This document shows positions 35,301 through 43,188 of a DNA stretch of 64,000 nucleotides, one piece after another. This stretch comes from CAMLJR01 sp964500675 (GTDB taxonomy: Bacteria > Pseudomonadota > Gammaproteobacteria > Pseudomonadales > CAMLJR01). The stretch is taken from assembly GCA_964500675.1 (NCBI GenBank), contig CAZCNY010000001.1, positions 248,001 through 312,000 of the forward strand. The letters are read 5' to 3'. The notes under the pieces were generated by a model. That model saw only the letters and a list, made by a program, of their open reading frames with translations, made no database searches and was not told where the DNA came from. The first letter of the stretch is position 1. Every line of letters starts with the position of its first letter. A program made the position numbers and the translations under genes.

Positions 35301-35861
35301 GCCGAAGGCGAAAAGTTCGTGCGCGAAGTGGCGCTGAGCCTCGGCAAATTGATGTATTACAAGGACGAGTACGAAGTCGCCCGCCTCTATACCGATCCTA
35401 AATTCATGGAGCGGCTGCGCGAACAGTTTGCGGGCGATTTCAAAATATCGTTTAATCTCGCCTCGGACATGCTGCTGCCCGCGCGCGATGCGGATGGCCA
35501 TCCGAAAAAGCGCAATTTAGGACCGTGGATTTTGACGGCTTTCAAATTGCTGGCGCCGTTCAAATTTCTGCGTGGCACGCCCTTCGACCCGATCGGTTAT
35601 CTGCCTGAACGCAAGCTGGAGCGTCGCCTGATCGGCGAATACCGCGATCTGATCAACCGCATTGTCGACAAACTCGATCAAGCGAACTTCGAAACCGGCG
35701 TCGCGATCGCCAACGCAGCATTTGATATCGGCGGCTACGGCCACGTGAAGGCAGCCTCGATCAAACGCTACGAAACCCAATTGCAAGCACTGCTGGACGC
35801 GTTCGATAACCCGAAGGGAGCGAACGCCGCTCCGCGGGAATTGAGAGTCCAACATTTATGA
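32334..35861 (+). CDS. Fused indolepyruvate/2-oxoacid:ferredoxin oxidoreductase
   Basis: A 1175-residue single-chain enzyme oxidatively decarboxylating 2-oxo acids to acyl-CoA with ferredoxin as acceptor. The order is a pyrimidine-binding domain (GYISGYRGSPLGVYD), a TPP-binding domain (CSGCPHNTSTK, GIGCHGLAAVVMD, NMGDGTYSHSG), a ferredoxin-like cysteine-rich part and a gamma domain (VGGIGGTGVLTIGALLG). The cysteine-rich part has CEGCSDCSVQSNC plus CNKDYSCVKGFC. A further C-terminal helical region of about 250 residues is typical of the large proteobacterial form. Archaeal enzymes split this into IorA and IorB. Placement in a beta-oxidation operon, with the next gene overlapping by 4 bases, suggests it supplies an acyl-CoA from a 2-oxo acid intermediate rather than serving amino acid fermentation. 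Confidence 0.93.
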   Translation: MTKTVVPSLTTHVTLDDKYIQPSGQVFLNSNQALVRLPLEQARRDRAAGLKTAGYISGYRGSPLGVYDSALWGAQKLLDEYNIVFKPGLNEELAVSAIRGTQELAWFGKSEFEGIFGIWYGKGIGVDRACESMKLGNFEGASAKGGFLIVAGDDHGGKSSDSAHQSEHTLIAAMVPMLYPATVGEIIEYGLFGIAMSRYSGCYVGLKCITDTLDLSACIELPDPYRPYVTPTDIQVPAEGFNLRQNLPALVEEEWLVNYRLPAATAFARANGIDKIIFDGEKRTLSIVTAGKAYLDVRQALADLGLDEESCKRLGMRVYKPGLIWPMDAVGLTNFAQGSQAVLVIEEKRPVMEDQIARHLYALDASKRPALAGKRDLKGAPLVSSIGELTVPKARKAIKTLLDQLGINDASVNAKYAEFEQLENRAVKLGSSAVRPAYFCSGCPHNTSTKIPDGSRAMGGIGCHGLAAVVMDRNTMQFVPMGHEGSPWVSVGQFVDTPHMFQNMGDGTYSHSGVLAIRAAVAAKANITYKVLYNDAVAMTGGQPVEQQISPIDMVNQLLSEGVRPVYLVSDDPSKYVRSEIPHNAELHHRDELDQLQRQLREMKGVTGIVYEQTCATEKRRRRKRGMMEDPNKRLFINPDVCEGCSDCSVQSNCISITPLETEFGRKRKIDQSTCNKDYSCVKGFCPSFVTVEGAQIAVRSSGDPTRLNQLIANLPEPSLAPLGEHGYNILVGGIGGTGVLTIGALLGMAAHIDGKGATILDMTGMAQKGGAVTSHIRIGQNPESIYTSRLSEGMTDLLIACDLIVGSGQTVLKTVRPKHTAAILNTDVAPTGEFQTNKYLDLGEARLRAAILDALDGGPAFDLHASKLATDLTGDSIGTNVLMMGYAAQKGLLPVSVASIEEAIRLNGTFVKGNLRTFALGRLAAHDPAALARELDGSDKAEIVKLDTVEDVLASRMRLLTKFQDANYADTYRAFVDDVRKRVAGKKLAEGEKFVREVALSLGKLMYYKDEYEVARLYTDPKFMERLREQFAGDFKISFNLASDMLLPARDADGHPKKRNLGPWILTAFKLLAPFKFLRGTPFDPIGYLPERKLERRLIGEYRDLINRIVDKLDQANFETGVAIANAAFDIGGYGHVKAASIKRYETQLQALLDAFDNPKGANAAPRELRVQHL

Positions 35862-36985
35862 TTTTGAACGAAACCCAACAAGCCATCAAAGATGCCATCC
35901 ACGCTTTCGCGCAAGAGCGTCTGCGCCCCAACACGCTGAAATTCGAAGCAGTGGGCGGCTATCCCGCCGGACTGTTCGAAGAGATGGCCGGCCTCGGCTT
36001 GATGGGTATGACCGCGCCCGAGGAATTCGGTGGTTCGGCGACCGATTATGTCTCGTATGCGCTCGCGCTGATGGAAATCGCGGCCGGCGATGGCGCGTTA
36101 TCCACCATCGTGTCGATTCAGAACAGCATCGTGGTGTCAGGTCTTCTCAAAGACGGCACGCCGGAGCAACAACAGCGCTTCCTTCCCGATTTAATCAGCG
36201 GCCGCATGATCGGCGGTTTCGCGCTGACCGAAACCGATGCGGGCTCCGATGCCTCGGCGATTCGCACACGCGCGACTAAAACCGACGGCGGTTACATTCT
36301 CAATGGCAGCAAACAATTTATTACGTCAGGAAAAATCGGCGGTCTCATTATCGTGATCGCGGTAACCGATCCCGACGCTGGAAAAAAAGGTATTTCCGCG
36401 TTTCTCGTACCGACCGATAAAAAAGGCTATTTTGTCGATAAAGTCGAACACAAGATGGGCCAGGGTGCGTCCGACACCTGTAGCCTGCGCTTTGAAAATC
36501 TATTCATCGAATCGGATTTACTGCTCGGCCAAGAAGGCCAGGGTTATCGCATCGCGCTTTCCAATCTCGAAGCCGGCCGCGTCGGCATCGCCGCGCAATC
36601 GATCGGCATGGCGCAGGCCGCGCTCGATATCGCCGTCAATTACGCGCGCGAACGCAAATCGATGGGCAAACACATCATCGAACATCAGGCCGTCGGTTTT
36701 CGTTTGGCCGACTTGGCTTCACGCCTCGAAGCCGCGCGCCAACTCGTACTGCACGCCGCTGCGGTGAAAGATACCGGCGCGCCGTGTCTCAAAGAGGCCT
36801 CGATGGCCAAGCTCGTCGCCTCGGAAACCGCCGAAGCCGTTGTCTCTGGCGCTATTCAAACCCTTGGCGGATATGGATATCTCGAAGAATTCGGTCTTGC
36901 AAAAATCTACCGCGACGTGAGAGTCTGTCAGATCTACGAGGGCACCTCCGATATCCAGCGCATGGTCATCGCCCGCTCCCTCTGA
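35858..36985 (+). CDS. Acyl-CoA dehydrogenase, homotetrameric type
   Basis: A 375-residue flavoenzyme with the full classical motif set: GGFALTETDAGSDASAIRT in the FAD loop and MGQGASDTCSLRFENL. The C-terminal IYEGTSDIQRMVIARSL carries the catalytic base E361. This distinguishes it from the paired dehydrogenases at 25965 and 27045. The ATGA overlap with the oxidoreductase stop means that the two are translationally coupled. Oxidation of a short or branched acyl-CoA such as the product of that oxidoreductase is the simplest reading. Confidence 0.95.
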   Translation: MILNETQQAIKDAIHAFAQERLRPNTLKFEAVGGYPAGLFEEMAGLGLMGMTAPEEFGGSATDYVSYALALMEIAAGDGALSTIVSIQNSIVVSGLLKDGTPEQQQRFLPDLISGRMIGGFALTETDAGSDASAIRTRATKTDGGYILNGSKQFITSGKIGGLIIVIAVTDPDAGKKGISAFLVPTDKKGYFVDKVEHKMGQGASDTCSLRFENLFIESDLLLGQEGQGYRIALSNLEAGRVGIAAQSIGMAQAALDIAVNYARERKSMGKHIIEHQAVGFRLADLASRLEAARQLVLHAAAVKDTGAPCLKEASMAKLVASETAEAVVSGAIQTLGGYGYLEEFGLAKIYRDVRVCQIYEGTSDIQRMVIARSL

Positions 36986-37041
36986 CACTTTTTATTAGGC
37001 CCTTAGCACTTTCACCCGGCACTTTTTTGGAGACATTCATC

Positions 37042-38226
37042 ATGTCATCGGATCCTGTTGTTATTGCATCCTACGCCCGCACCCCGATGGGCGGACTCCA
37101 AGGCGCGTTCGCGACGGTCAAGTCGACCGAACTCGGCGCGACGGCGGTAAAAGCGGCGGTTGAACGTGCCGGCGTCTCACCAGACAAAATCGATCGTATT
37201 TATATGGGTTGCGTATTGCCTGCGGGCCTCGGCCAGTCGCCTGCACGTCAAGCCGCATTGGGCGCTGGTCTAGCTCTTTCGGTGCAAGCGAGCACTGTGA
37301 ACAAAATGTGCGGCTCGGGCATGCAGACCGCCATCATGGCGTACGACACGCTCAAAGCCGGCACCGCCGATGTGATCGTCGCGGGCGGTATGGAATCGAT
37401 GACGAATGCGCCCTATTTGCTGATGAAGCATCGCAGTGGCGCGCGCTTCGGCCACGATGTCGTCAAAGACTCGATGGCTCTCGATGGTCTCGAAGACGCC
37501 TACGAAGCCGGCACACCGATGGGCGAATTCGCCGAGCGCTGCGTTGAAAAATACGGCTTCACCCGTCAGGATCAGGACGCCTACGCGGTTGCGAGTCTCG
37601 CGCGCGCGAATGAGGCGATTAAATCCGGCGCGTTCGATGACGAAGTCGTACCGGTGGAAATCAAAACACGCAAAGGCAGCGAACTGGTCACCTTCGACGA
37701 GCAACCCGGCAAAGCCAAGCCCGAAAATATTCCGAATCTGAAACCTGCGTTCCGCAAAGACGGCACGATTACTCCCGCGAATGCATCGTCGATTTCCGAT
37801 GGCGCCGCTGCGCTCGTGATGACGCGCGAAAGCGTTGCGAAAAAACTCGGCATGAATATCGTCGCGCGCGTGACTGCAACAGCTGCGCACTCACACGAGC
37901 CTAGCCTGTTCCCGACTGCACCCGTGCCTGCAATGAAACGCGTGATCGAGCAATCTGGCTGGTCGATCGATGAAGTCGATTTATTCGAAGTGAACGAAGC
38001 GTTTGCTGTGGTCGCGATGATTGCGATGAAAGATCTGAATATTCCGCACGACAAAATCAATGTTAACGGTGGCGCGTGTGCTCTCGGTCACCCAATCGGC
38101 GCATCGGGCGCACGCATTATCGTCACATTGCTCGCTGCGCTGAAACGTCGCGGCTTGAAACGCGGCGTTGCCGGCATTTGTATCGGCGGCGGCGAAGCAA
38201 CCGCAATGGCTGTCGAATTGATTTAA
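37042..38226 (+). CDS. Acetyl-CoA acetyltransferase (thiolase)
   Basis: A 394-residue thiolase. The acylated nucleophile is C90 (NKMCGSGMQ); the catalytic histidine is H350 (GGACALGHPIGASGAR) and the second active-site cysteine is C380 (CIGGGEATAMAVE). It cleaves 3-oxoacyl-CoA with CoA, or condenses two acetyl-CoA. The start is set at 37042, preceded by GGAGACATTCATC, because upstream codons of the open frame overlap the dehydrogenase gene and do not resemble thiolases. It is the third beta-oxidation gene of the rightward unit. Confidence 0.95.
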   Translation: MSSDPVVIASYARTPMGGLQGAFATVKSTELGATAVKAAVERAGVSPDKIDRIYMGCVLPAGLGQSPARQAALGAGLALSVQASTVNKMCGSGMQTAIMAYDTLKAGTADVIVAGGMESMTNAPYLLMKHRSGARFGHDVVKDSMALDGLEDAYEAGTPMGEFAERCVEKYGFTRQDQDAYAVASLARANEAIKSGAFDDEVVPVEIKTRKGSELVTFDEQPGKAKPENIPNLKPAFRKDGTITPANASSISDGAAALVMTRESVAKKLGMNIVARVTATAAHSHEPSLFPTAPVPAMKRVIEQSGWSIDEVDLFEVNEAFAVVAMIAMKDLNIPHDKINVNGGACALGHPIGASGARIIVTLLAALKRRGLKRGVAGICIGGGEATAMAVELI

Positions 38227-38266
38227 TTTTTTACAAAAGTAAAAATGTTTAGTAGAGGAACGATCA

Positions 38267-39028
38267 ATGCAAATTAAAGGTGTAGCCGCCATCGTTACCG
38301 GTGGCGCTTCAGGTCTCGGCGCAGCAACCGCGGAAATGCTCGCCAAAGAAGGCGCGAAAGTGACTTTGTTCGACATGAACGAAGAAGCCGGCAAAGCGCA
38401 CGCGGAAAAAATCGGCGGCACGTTTGCAAAAGTAAACGTAACCGATACAGCCAATGTTGTCGAAGCGATTGCTGCTGCAGAAGCGAAAAATGGCGTCGCG
38501 CGAATTCTCGTCTGCTGCGCGGGCATTGCCACGGGCGCGAAAACCGTCGGTAAAGAATTCACACCGCACCCGATGGATCAATTTCGCAAAACGATCGAAA
38601 TCAATTTGATCGGCACTTACAACGTACTCACGCATTTCGCTGCGCGTCTCGCTGCGGCGGACCCGATCGGCGAAGAGCGCGGTGTGATCATCAATACCGC
38701 ATCGGTTGCCGCATTCGAAGGCCAAGTCGGTCAAGCCGCTTACTCCGCATCGAAAGGCGGCGTGGTCGGCATGACGTTACCGATCGCTCGCGATCTCGCC
38801 CCACTCGGCATTCGCGTGATGGGCATCGCCCCCGGCATTTTCTACACGCCGATGATGGCGGGTCTGCCTCAGAACGTGCAGGATTCGCTCGGCAAACAAG
38901 TGCCGTTCCCGAGCCGCTTAGGTCAACCGTCAGAATACGCACAGCTCGCACAAAGCATCATCACCAACCCAATGCTCAACGGCGACGTGATCCGCCTTGA
39001 CGGCGCGATCCGCATGCCGCCGCGTTAA
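38267..39028 (+). CDS. 3-hydroxyacyl-CoA dehydrogenase, SDR type (HSD10-like)
   Basis: A 253-residue SDR very similar in pattern to the mitochondrial HSD17B10 / 2-methyl-3-hydroxybutyryl-CoA dehydrogenase group. Its markers are TGGASGLGAATAEML with cofactor aspartate in FDMNEE (NAD preference), CAGIATGAKT, an unusually conserved GEERGVIINTASVAAFEGQ, and Y159/K163. The final segment PMLNGDVIRLDGAIRMPPR is diagnostic of that subgroup. With the preceding dehydrogenase and thiolase it can complete beta-oxidation of a 2-methyl-branched acyl-CoA, although no hydratase is in this unit. A strong terminator follows. Confidence 0.93.
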   Translation: MQIKGVAAIVTGGASGLGAATAEMLAKEGAKVTLFDMNEEAGKAHAEKIGGTFAKVNVTDTANVVEAIAAAEAKNGVARILVCCAGIATGAKTVGKEFTPHPMDQFRKTIEINLIGTYNVLTHFAARLAAADPIGEERGVIINTASVAAFEGQVGQAAYSASKGGVVGMTLPIARDLAPLGIRVMGIAPGIFYTPMMAGLPQNVQDSLGKQVPFPSRLGQPSEYAQLAQSIITNPMLNGDVIRLDGAIRMPPR

Positions 39029-39041
39029 TTTGCAGTTGCAG

Positions 39042-39072
39042 AAAAGCCGCGCATTGCTGCGCGGCTTTTTTA
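39042..39072 (+). terminator. Rho-independent terminator of the rightward beta-oxidation unit
   Basis: AAGCCGCGC (39044-39052) and GCGCGGCTT (39059-39067) form a 9-base stem with a 6-base loop, running into TTTTTT at 39066-39071. It lies 15 bases after the SDR stop. Confidence 0.92.
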
Positions 39073-39096
39073 TTTCCCCTCAATCTCGTCAAAACT

Positions 39097-39138
39097 GTTG
39101 CATGTAACGCCGTATCAAGCTAACTTGTTACATGTAAC
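39097..39138. promoter_or_regulatory. Paired palindromic operator upstream of the MazEF-type module
   Basis: GTTGCATGTAAC at 39097-39108 and the perfect palindrome GTTACATGTAAC at 39127-39138 are the same 12-base site 30 bases apart. The second ends 16 bases before the antitoxin start. Such pairs are usual targets for cooperative binding of an antitoxin or toxin-antitoxin complex. Confidence 0.7.
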
Positions 39139-39154
39139 TTTTGGGGCGATAAAT

Positions 39155-39373
39155 ATGACAACACTCAACGAACGGGTAAATCGACATCGCGAAGCATTGC
39201 GCGCTTCAGGACTGCGCCCGCTGCAAATCTGGGTGCCCGATACGCGCCGCGCAGGATTCGGGGCCGAATGCCGCCGCCAGGCCAAACGGGTCGCAAAAGC
39301 CGATCGAGCCGATACGGAACTGCTGAGCGTCATGGACGAAGCGTTAACGGATATCGAAGGTTGGGATGAATGA
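39155..39373 (+). CDS. mazE: MazE-family antitoxin
   Basis: A 72-residue antitoxin of the group with the opening NERVNRHREALRASGLRPLQ and IWVPDTRRAGFGAECRRQAK, ending in an acidic tail (DEALTDIEGWDE) that should wrap the toxin. The N-terminal part is basic and presumably binds the paired palindromes just upstream. The ATG at 39155 is used; the frame is open upstream, but through the operator. It overlaps the toxin gene by 4 bases. Confidence 0.9.
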   Translation: MTTLNERVNRHREALRASGLRPLQIWVPDTRRAGFGAECRRQAKRVAKADRADTELLSVMDEALTDIEGWDE

Positions 39374-39693
39374 AGCGAGGCGATTTCGTAACGATCGCCA
39401 TGCAGGGCGATTTCGGCAAACCGCGTCCCGCCTTGATCATTCAATCCGATCTCTTCGATGCACTCAGCAGCGCAACCGTTTTGCCGGTGACAAGTACGCT
39501 GGTTGACGCACCACTATTCCGCATCACCGTCGAGCCCAATACAACAAATGGATTGCGTAAAACCTCGCAAATCATGGTCGATAAAACGCTGACCGTGAAG
39601 CGCGAAAAAATCGGCCAAACATTTGGTCACGCCGATGATGAAACGATGCTTGCTGTTACGCGATCGCTCGCTGTGTTTATGGGGTTTGCTTAA
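39370..39693 (+). CDS. mazF: MazF/PemK-type mRNA interferase toxin
   Basis: A 107-residue type II toxin. The MazF fold is seen in MKRGDFVTIAMQGDFGKPRPALIIQ, with the conserved GDFGKPRPA loop, followed by SATVLPVTSTL and IMVDKTLTVKREKIGQ. MazF enzymes cleave mRNA at short sequences to arrest growth; the antitoxin encoded 4 bases earlier neutralises it. The module stands between the rightward beta-oxidation unit and the leftward KstD unit and appears intact. Confidence 0.92.
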   Translation: MKRGDFVTIAMQGDFGKPRPALIIQSDLFDALSSATVLPVTSTLVDAPLFRITVEPNTTNGLRKTSQIMVDKTLTVKREKIGQTFGHADDETMLAVTRSLAVFMGFA

Positions 39694-39700
39694 TTTTATT

Positions 39701-39791
39701 TAGCACGTAGGGCGCAATAAACGAAGTGCATTGCGCCGTTCTTATCGGGTATTGGCGCATTACGCATTCTGCTAATGCGCCCTACGCGCTA
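39701..39791. repeat. Palindromic element with GTAGGGCGCA arms
   Basis: The outer arms, 39701-39716 and 39776-39791, are complementary at 15 of 16 positions and contain GTAGGGCGCA / TGCGCCCTAC. Internal CATTGCGCC and GGCGCATTACG can form further stems. The core is shared with the element at 54572. No gene lies within it. Confidence 0.7.
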
Positions 39792-39812
39792 CTCTGCTAT
39801 CTATTCCCTACT

Positions 39813-40181
39813 TTATTTTTTAGGTGGCCCTGTAGTTACTTCTCCATGGACGATATCTGGTGTATCGATCATGTTTCCATACCCACGTATTTCTTGCTTT
39901 ACCTTCCCCGACATTTTTACATCCGAGTAGTAGTTAATAATATCGACTGCCCAATCTCTGATATCAGGGTTTTGATTTTCTTTGAGAATGGCCGTCGCTA
40001 GCTCGATATATTTTTCAGCGATCTCTCTCTTACTTGCGGCCTCTTGCGTAGTTTTTTCTCGCTCCTCAATACTTTTTGTGTATGACTGTCCTACAAAGAA
40101 AATTACAAGAGGGATAATTACTGTCGCTAAGCATGTTGATATCGTTTTAATCCATTCCTGGACTTCTTTTTGGGTAACCAT
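39813..40181 (-). CDS. Small membrane-anchored protein of unknown function
   Basis: Not recognised. The 122-residue protein has one hydrophobic segment at about residues 13-31 (CLATVIIPLVIFFVGQS). It is followed by a charged, probably coiled-coil stretch (EEREKTTQEAASKREIAEKYIELATAILKE) and a polar C-terminus, so it should be an inner-membrane protein with a cytoplasmic or periplasmic helical domain. AAGGAGG lies 10 bases before the ATG. It is AT-rich compared with neighbours, which with the adjoining toxin module and palindromic element suggests recently acquired DNA. Confidence 0.7.
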   Translation of the reverse strand: MVTQKEVQEWIKTISTCLATVIIPLVIFFVGQSYTKSIEEREKTTQEAASKREIAEKYIELATAILKENQNPDIRDWAVDIINYYSDVKMSGKVKQEIRGYGNMIDTPDIVHGEVTTGPPKK

Positions 40182-40216
40182 TGTTCAATGCCTCCTTGAG
40201 CACAGGTGCCAACTCA

Positions 40217-40549
40217 CTAATCAGTCACTCGATCCCCAAACTCCTCATAAATCCCCGCATACACAAATTCGCGTGCGAATGCTTCCGACATTGTCAGTTC
40301 GCCGGCATTTGCGCGAGTTTCCAGCTCGCTCATCACGGCGTTGATATCGTCGGTTTCGATTTCGTAAATAGCGAGATAGGGATCGGTTTCGCGCGCGCCT
40401 AAATTGCGCACGCGACGAAAACGTTGGGCGGATTTAAAGCCGGAGAACTGAACCATTTCGCCGAGGTGGACGTGTTGATACCAGTCGTTGAATTCCGCTT
40501 CACGACCTTTGACGAAGCGGCTCAGTACAACCATTTTGTAGCGGGGCAT
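40217..40549 (-). CDS. Small EthD-like (dimeric alpha/beta-barrel) protein
   Basis: A 110-residue protein beginning RYKMVVLSRFVKGREAEFND, then WYQHVHLGEMVQFSGFKSAQRF. This is the ferredoxin-like half-barrel pattern of the EthD/Dabb group, including the conserved WY-x-x-V/H-L-GE. Such proteins lie beside P450s and ring-degrading enzymes, often as small isomerases or cyclase-like accessories. It follows the crotonase by 23 bases on the same strand and ends the leftward unit. No catalytic role can be assigned. Confidence 0.75.
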   Translation of the reverse strand: MPRYKMVVLSRFVKGREAEFNDWYQHVHLGEMVQFSGFKSAQRFRRVRNLGARETDPYLAIYEIETDDINAVMSELETRANAGELTMSEAFAREFVYAGIYEEFGDRVTD

Positions 40550-40572
40550 GGAGTAATTCCCTCGCCAATTTT

Positions 40573-41382
40573 TTAATTATCTTTTTTGCCGAAGACCGGT
40601 GTGCGTTTTTCCTGCATCGCCGCGATGGCTTCGCGATGATCGGGCTGACGCAGCGATAACGCTTCGTATGCCAAACCCGCATCCATCATCGAATGCGCGA
40701 TACGTTTTAATTCGAGATTGGTGAGAATTTTGGTCCAGCGAATCGCATTGCGCGAACCGCTCAATAATTTTTCGCAGAACGCATCGACGCGGGCATCGAG
40801 TTCTTCGGCAGGCACGGCGTAATTAATCAAACCAATTTCTTCGGCGCGCTTGGCCGTGAGCAGATCGCCCGTAAGCAAAAACTCTTTGGCGCGGCAGAAG
40901 CCAATACGCTGTGGCCAAATCGCGGCGCCGCCATCACCCGCGACGAGTCCAACGCCGACATGCGGATCGCCGATCTTGGCTTTCTCTACAGCGAAAATCA
41001 CATCGCAGTACAGCGCGAGCGTCGCGCCCAAACCGACCGCGTGACCGTTCATGCGGCACACTAACGGTTTATCTAAGTCGAGCATCGAAAATACGATGCG
41101 CTTGGCGAGGCGAATTTCTTCGTCGAACGAATCGGGATTATTGGCGAGGCCGAGAATGTGATCGATATCGCCGCCCGCCGAAAATGCGCGGCCCGCACCC
41201 GTCAATACCACGACATCCGAATGCGGATCAGCGGCGGCGTAAGAAAATACATCGGCGAGTTCTTCGTGCAAACGCAAATTCACTGCGTTGAGCAAATCAG
41301 GTCGGTTTAACGTAATCGTTAATAACCGACCTTTGCGAGACAGAACTAAGGTTTCGTAATTACATACAGGGGCATCGGACAT
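40573..41382 (-). CDS. Enoyl-CoA hydratase/isomerase (crotonase family)
   Basis: A 269-residue crotonase. The oxyanion-hole segments are VVLTGAGRAFSAGGDIDHI and MNGHAVGLGATLALYCDVIFA, followed by KIGDPHVGVGLVAGDGGAAI. The position of the second classical catalytic glutamate holds glycine-rich GDGG, so hydration by the standard two-glutamate mechanism is uncertain, and isomerase, hydrolase or retro-Claisen activity is possible. The ATG at 41382 is preferred to a TTG two codons upstream. It lies 62 bases downstream of the KstD-like gene. Confidence 0.9.
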   Translation of the reverse strand: MSDAPVCNYETLVLSRKGRLLTITLNRPDLLNAVNLRLHEELADVFSYAAADPHSDVVVLTGAGRAFSAGGDIDHILGLANNPDSFDEEIRLAKRIVFSMLDLDKPLVCRMNGHAVGLGATLALYCDVIFAVEKAKIGDPHVGVGLVAGDGGAAIWPQRIGFCRAKEFLLTGDLLTAKRAEEIGLINYAVPAEELDARVDAFCEKLLSGSRNAIRWTKILTNLELKRIAHSMMDAGLAYEALSLRQPDHREAIAAMQEKRTPVFGKKDN

Positions 41383-41444
41383 AGTCAAATCTTCCAGAGC
41401 GGTTACGAGTATTGGTAAACCGACTCCGAAAGAGGCGGTTTGAA

Positions 41445-43151
41445 TCAGCCCGGAAGTTTACCAGCCCGTGCCGCCATGTCGTTAGCTGCAATGAATCCGA
41501 ATACCATCGCCGGCCCGATCGTACCGCCCGCACCCGGATACAAATTGCCGAAAGGGCTGCCCGAATTGTTGCCCGCCGCGTACAGATTCGCAATCGGCTG
41601 ACCGCTGGCATCGACGACGCGGCCTTTCGCATCGCACTTCAAACCGCCTTTGGTGCCGAGATCGCCCATGTTGATCGGCACCGCGTAATACGGCGCTTTG
41701 TCGATCGGACCCAGACACGGGTTCGGTGCGATGTTGGCATCGCCGAACATGCGATCGTAATCGTTGCTGCCGCGACCGAATTCCGGGTCGACGCCCGAAC
41801 GCGCGTACTGATTCATATTGGCGACGACTTTTTTGAGTTTGTCGCCATTGAGATGAATTTTCGCCGCCAACGCATCGATCGTATCGGCTTTGAAAATGTA
41901 GTGATCCCAATGATCTTTCGCGATCATCCAGTCGGGCATGATCAAAGTCGGCATGTAACCGCCCGCGCTGAATTTTTCGCGGAAGGTCGCATCGAAAATC
42001 AACCAGCACGGCACGTTCGCACCTGTCGCCAAATGATCGCGCACCATCGCTTCGCCGAATTCGTCGTAGCTGCACGCTTCATCGACAAAACGATCGCCGT
42101 TGCGATTCACGCAAACGCTGTGCGGACGGCCGACATCGAAAGCGGCTTGATGAATTTCCTCGAAGTTCGATGCTTTCGGCATCGGCATGTGCATGGTGGG
42201 AATCCACCAGCACGCTTCGGTATGCTCGGTAGCCGCACCGATTTTCAAGCCGGCGATCAACGCTTCGCCGCGGTTGGCATCTTCCGGCGAACTGCTGTAG
42301 CGCGTGAAGCCCGGTACTTTCAAATAGCGATCGCGCAGCTCCTGATTCCATTCAAAACCGCCGGCACTCAAAACCACACCGTATTTCGCGTTGATGTTGT
42401 AGCGGCGCCCGAAATTGCTAACGGTCACGCCGGTCACTTCGCCGCCAACGACAATTAATTCTTCCAGCTTGGTCTCTAAACGAACTTCCACACCGCGCGC
42501 AAAAACCTGTTTAAACAGGTGGCCCATCAGCGCGCCGCCCATCGTAAAACGGCGATCGCGCGAGCCGAGCATACGCGTGTTCAAATCCGACCAATAACGC
42601 CACGCCATTTTCAGAAACGTTTTGACCCAGCCCGGTGCGCGCGTGGAGAGCGAGAAAAATTCCATCACATCCATGGCGTAGCGGCCCAGCACTTTAAAGC
42701 GATTGTATTGTTCGCGCATGTGCAGGAAATGATCGCCCAACTCTCTGCCGTCGAACGTATCGACAATCACCGAACGATCGCCGCGCGCTGACGGTGCCGC
42801 AGCAAAATAATCCGGCCACGCCGAAGGCATCACCGGCACACCCAGCGATTTAAGATAATTTGCCATCGCTGGCGCGGTATCCACGTAGGCATCGAGACGG
42901 TCGCGCTGCACTTCGCTGCGAATTAAGTAATTGAGATACTCCATTACTTTTTCGCGGCTATCGTCGCTCGGAACCAACTGATGATTGGGGAGCCACATTA
43001 CGCCCCCGGACGTTGCCGAAGTGCCGCCGTACTTGTGAGCTTTTTCGATCATCAGAACGGAAAGTCCCAGATCAACCGCTCGCAACGCCGCCATCGCTCC
43101 AGCAGCACCGGAACCGACAACAATCACATCGTAGTTTTCTGTTTCGCGCAT
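41445..43151 (-). CDS. KstD-like FAD-dependent dehydrogenase
   Basis: A 568-residue flavoprotein of the 3-ketosteroid delta1-dehydrogenase/fumarate-reductase family. FAD binding is shown by DVIVVGSGAAGAMAAL (GxGxxG at 13-18) and the C-terminal NLYAAGNNSGSPFG. The product-enolate residues of KstD, a tyrosine and a glycine four residues apart, are preserved as Y538 and G542 in NLYPGAGGTIGPA. Insertion of a double bond next to a ketone in a ring is the inferred reaction; delta4-dehydrogenases and other ring dehydrogenases share the fold. The start has GGAG 8 bases upstream. A 17-bp tandem array begins 38 bases upstream, between this gene and the ferredoxin. Confidence 0.9.
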   Translation of the reverse strand: MRETENYDVIVVGSGAAGAMAALRAVDLGLSVLMIEKAHKYGGTSATSGGVMWLPNHQLVPSDDSREKVMEYLNYLIRSEVQRDRLDAYVDTAPAMANYLKSLGVPVMPSAWPDYFAAAPSARGDRSVIVDTFDGRELGDHFLHMREQYNRFKVLGRYAMDVMEFFSLSTRAPGWVKTFLKMAWRYWSDLNTRMLGSRDRRFTMGGALMGHLFKQVFARGVEVRLETKLEELIVVGGEVTGVTVSNFGRRYNINAKYGVVLSAGGFEWNQELRDRYLKVPGFTRYSSSPEDANRGEALIAGLKIGAATEHTEACWWIPTMHMPMPKASNFEEIHQAAFDVGRPHSVCVNRNGDRFVDEACSYDEFGEAMVRDHLATGANVPCWLIFDATFREKFSAGGYMPTLIMPDWMIAKDHWDHYIFKADTIDALAAKIHLNGDKLKKVVANMNQYARSGVDPEFGRGSNDYDRMFGDANIAPNPCLGPIDKAPYYAVPINMGDLGTKGGLKCDAKGRVVDASGQPIANLYAAGNNSGSPFGNLYPGAGGTIGPAMVFGFIAANDMAARAGKLPG

Positions 43152-43188
43152 TTATTTTCTCCGGGTGCACCCGCCCTGGCCTCGACGC

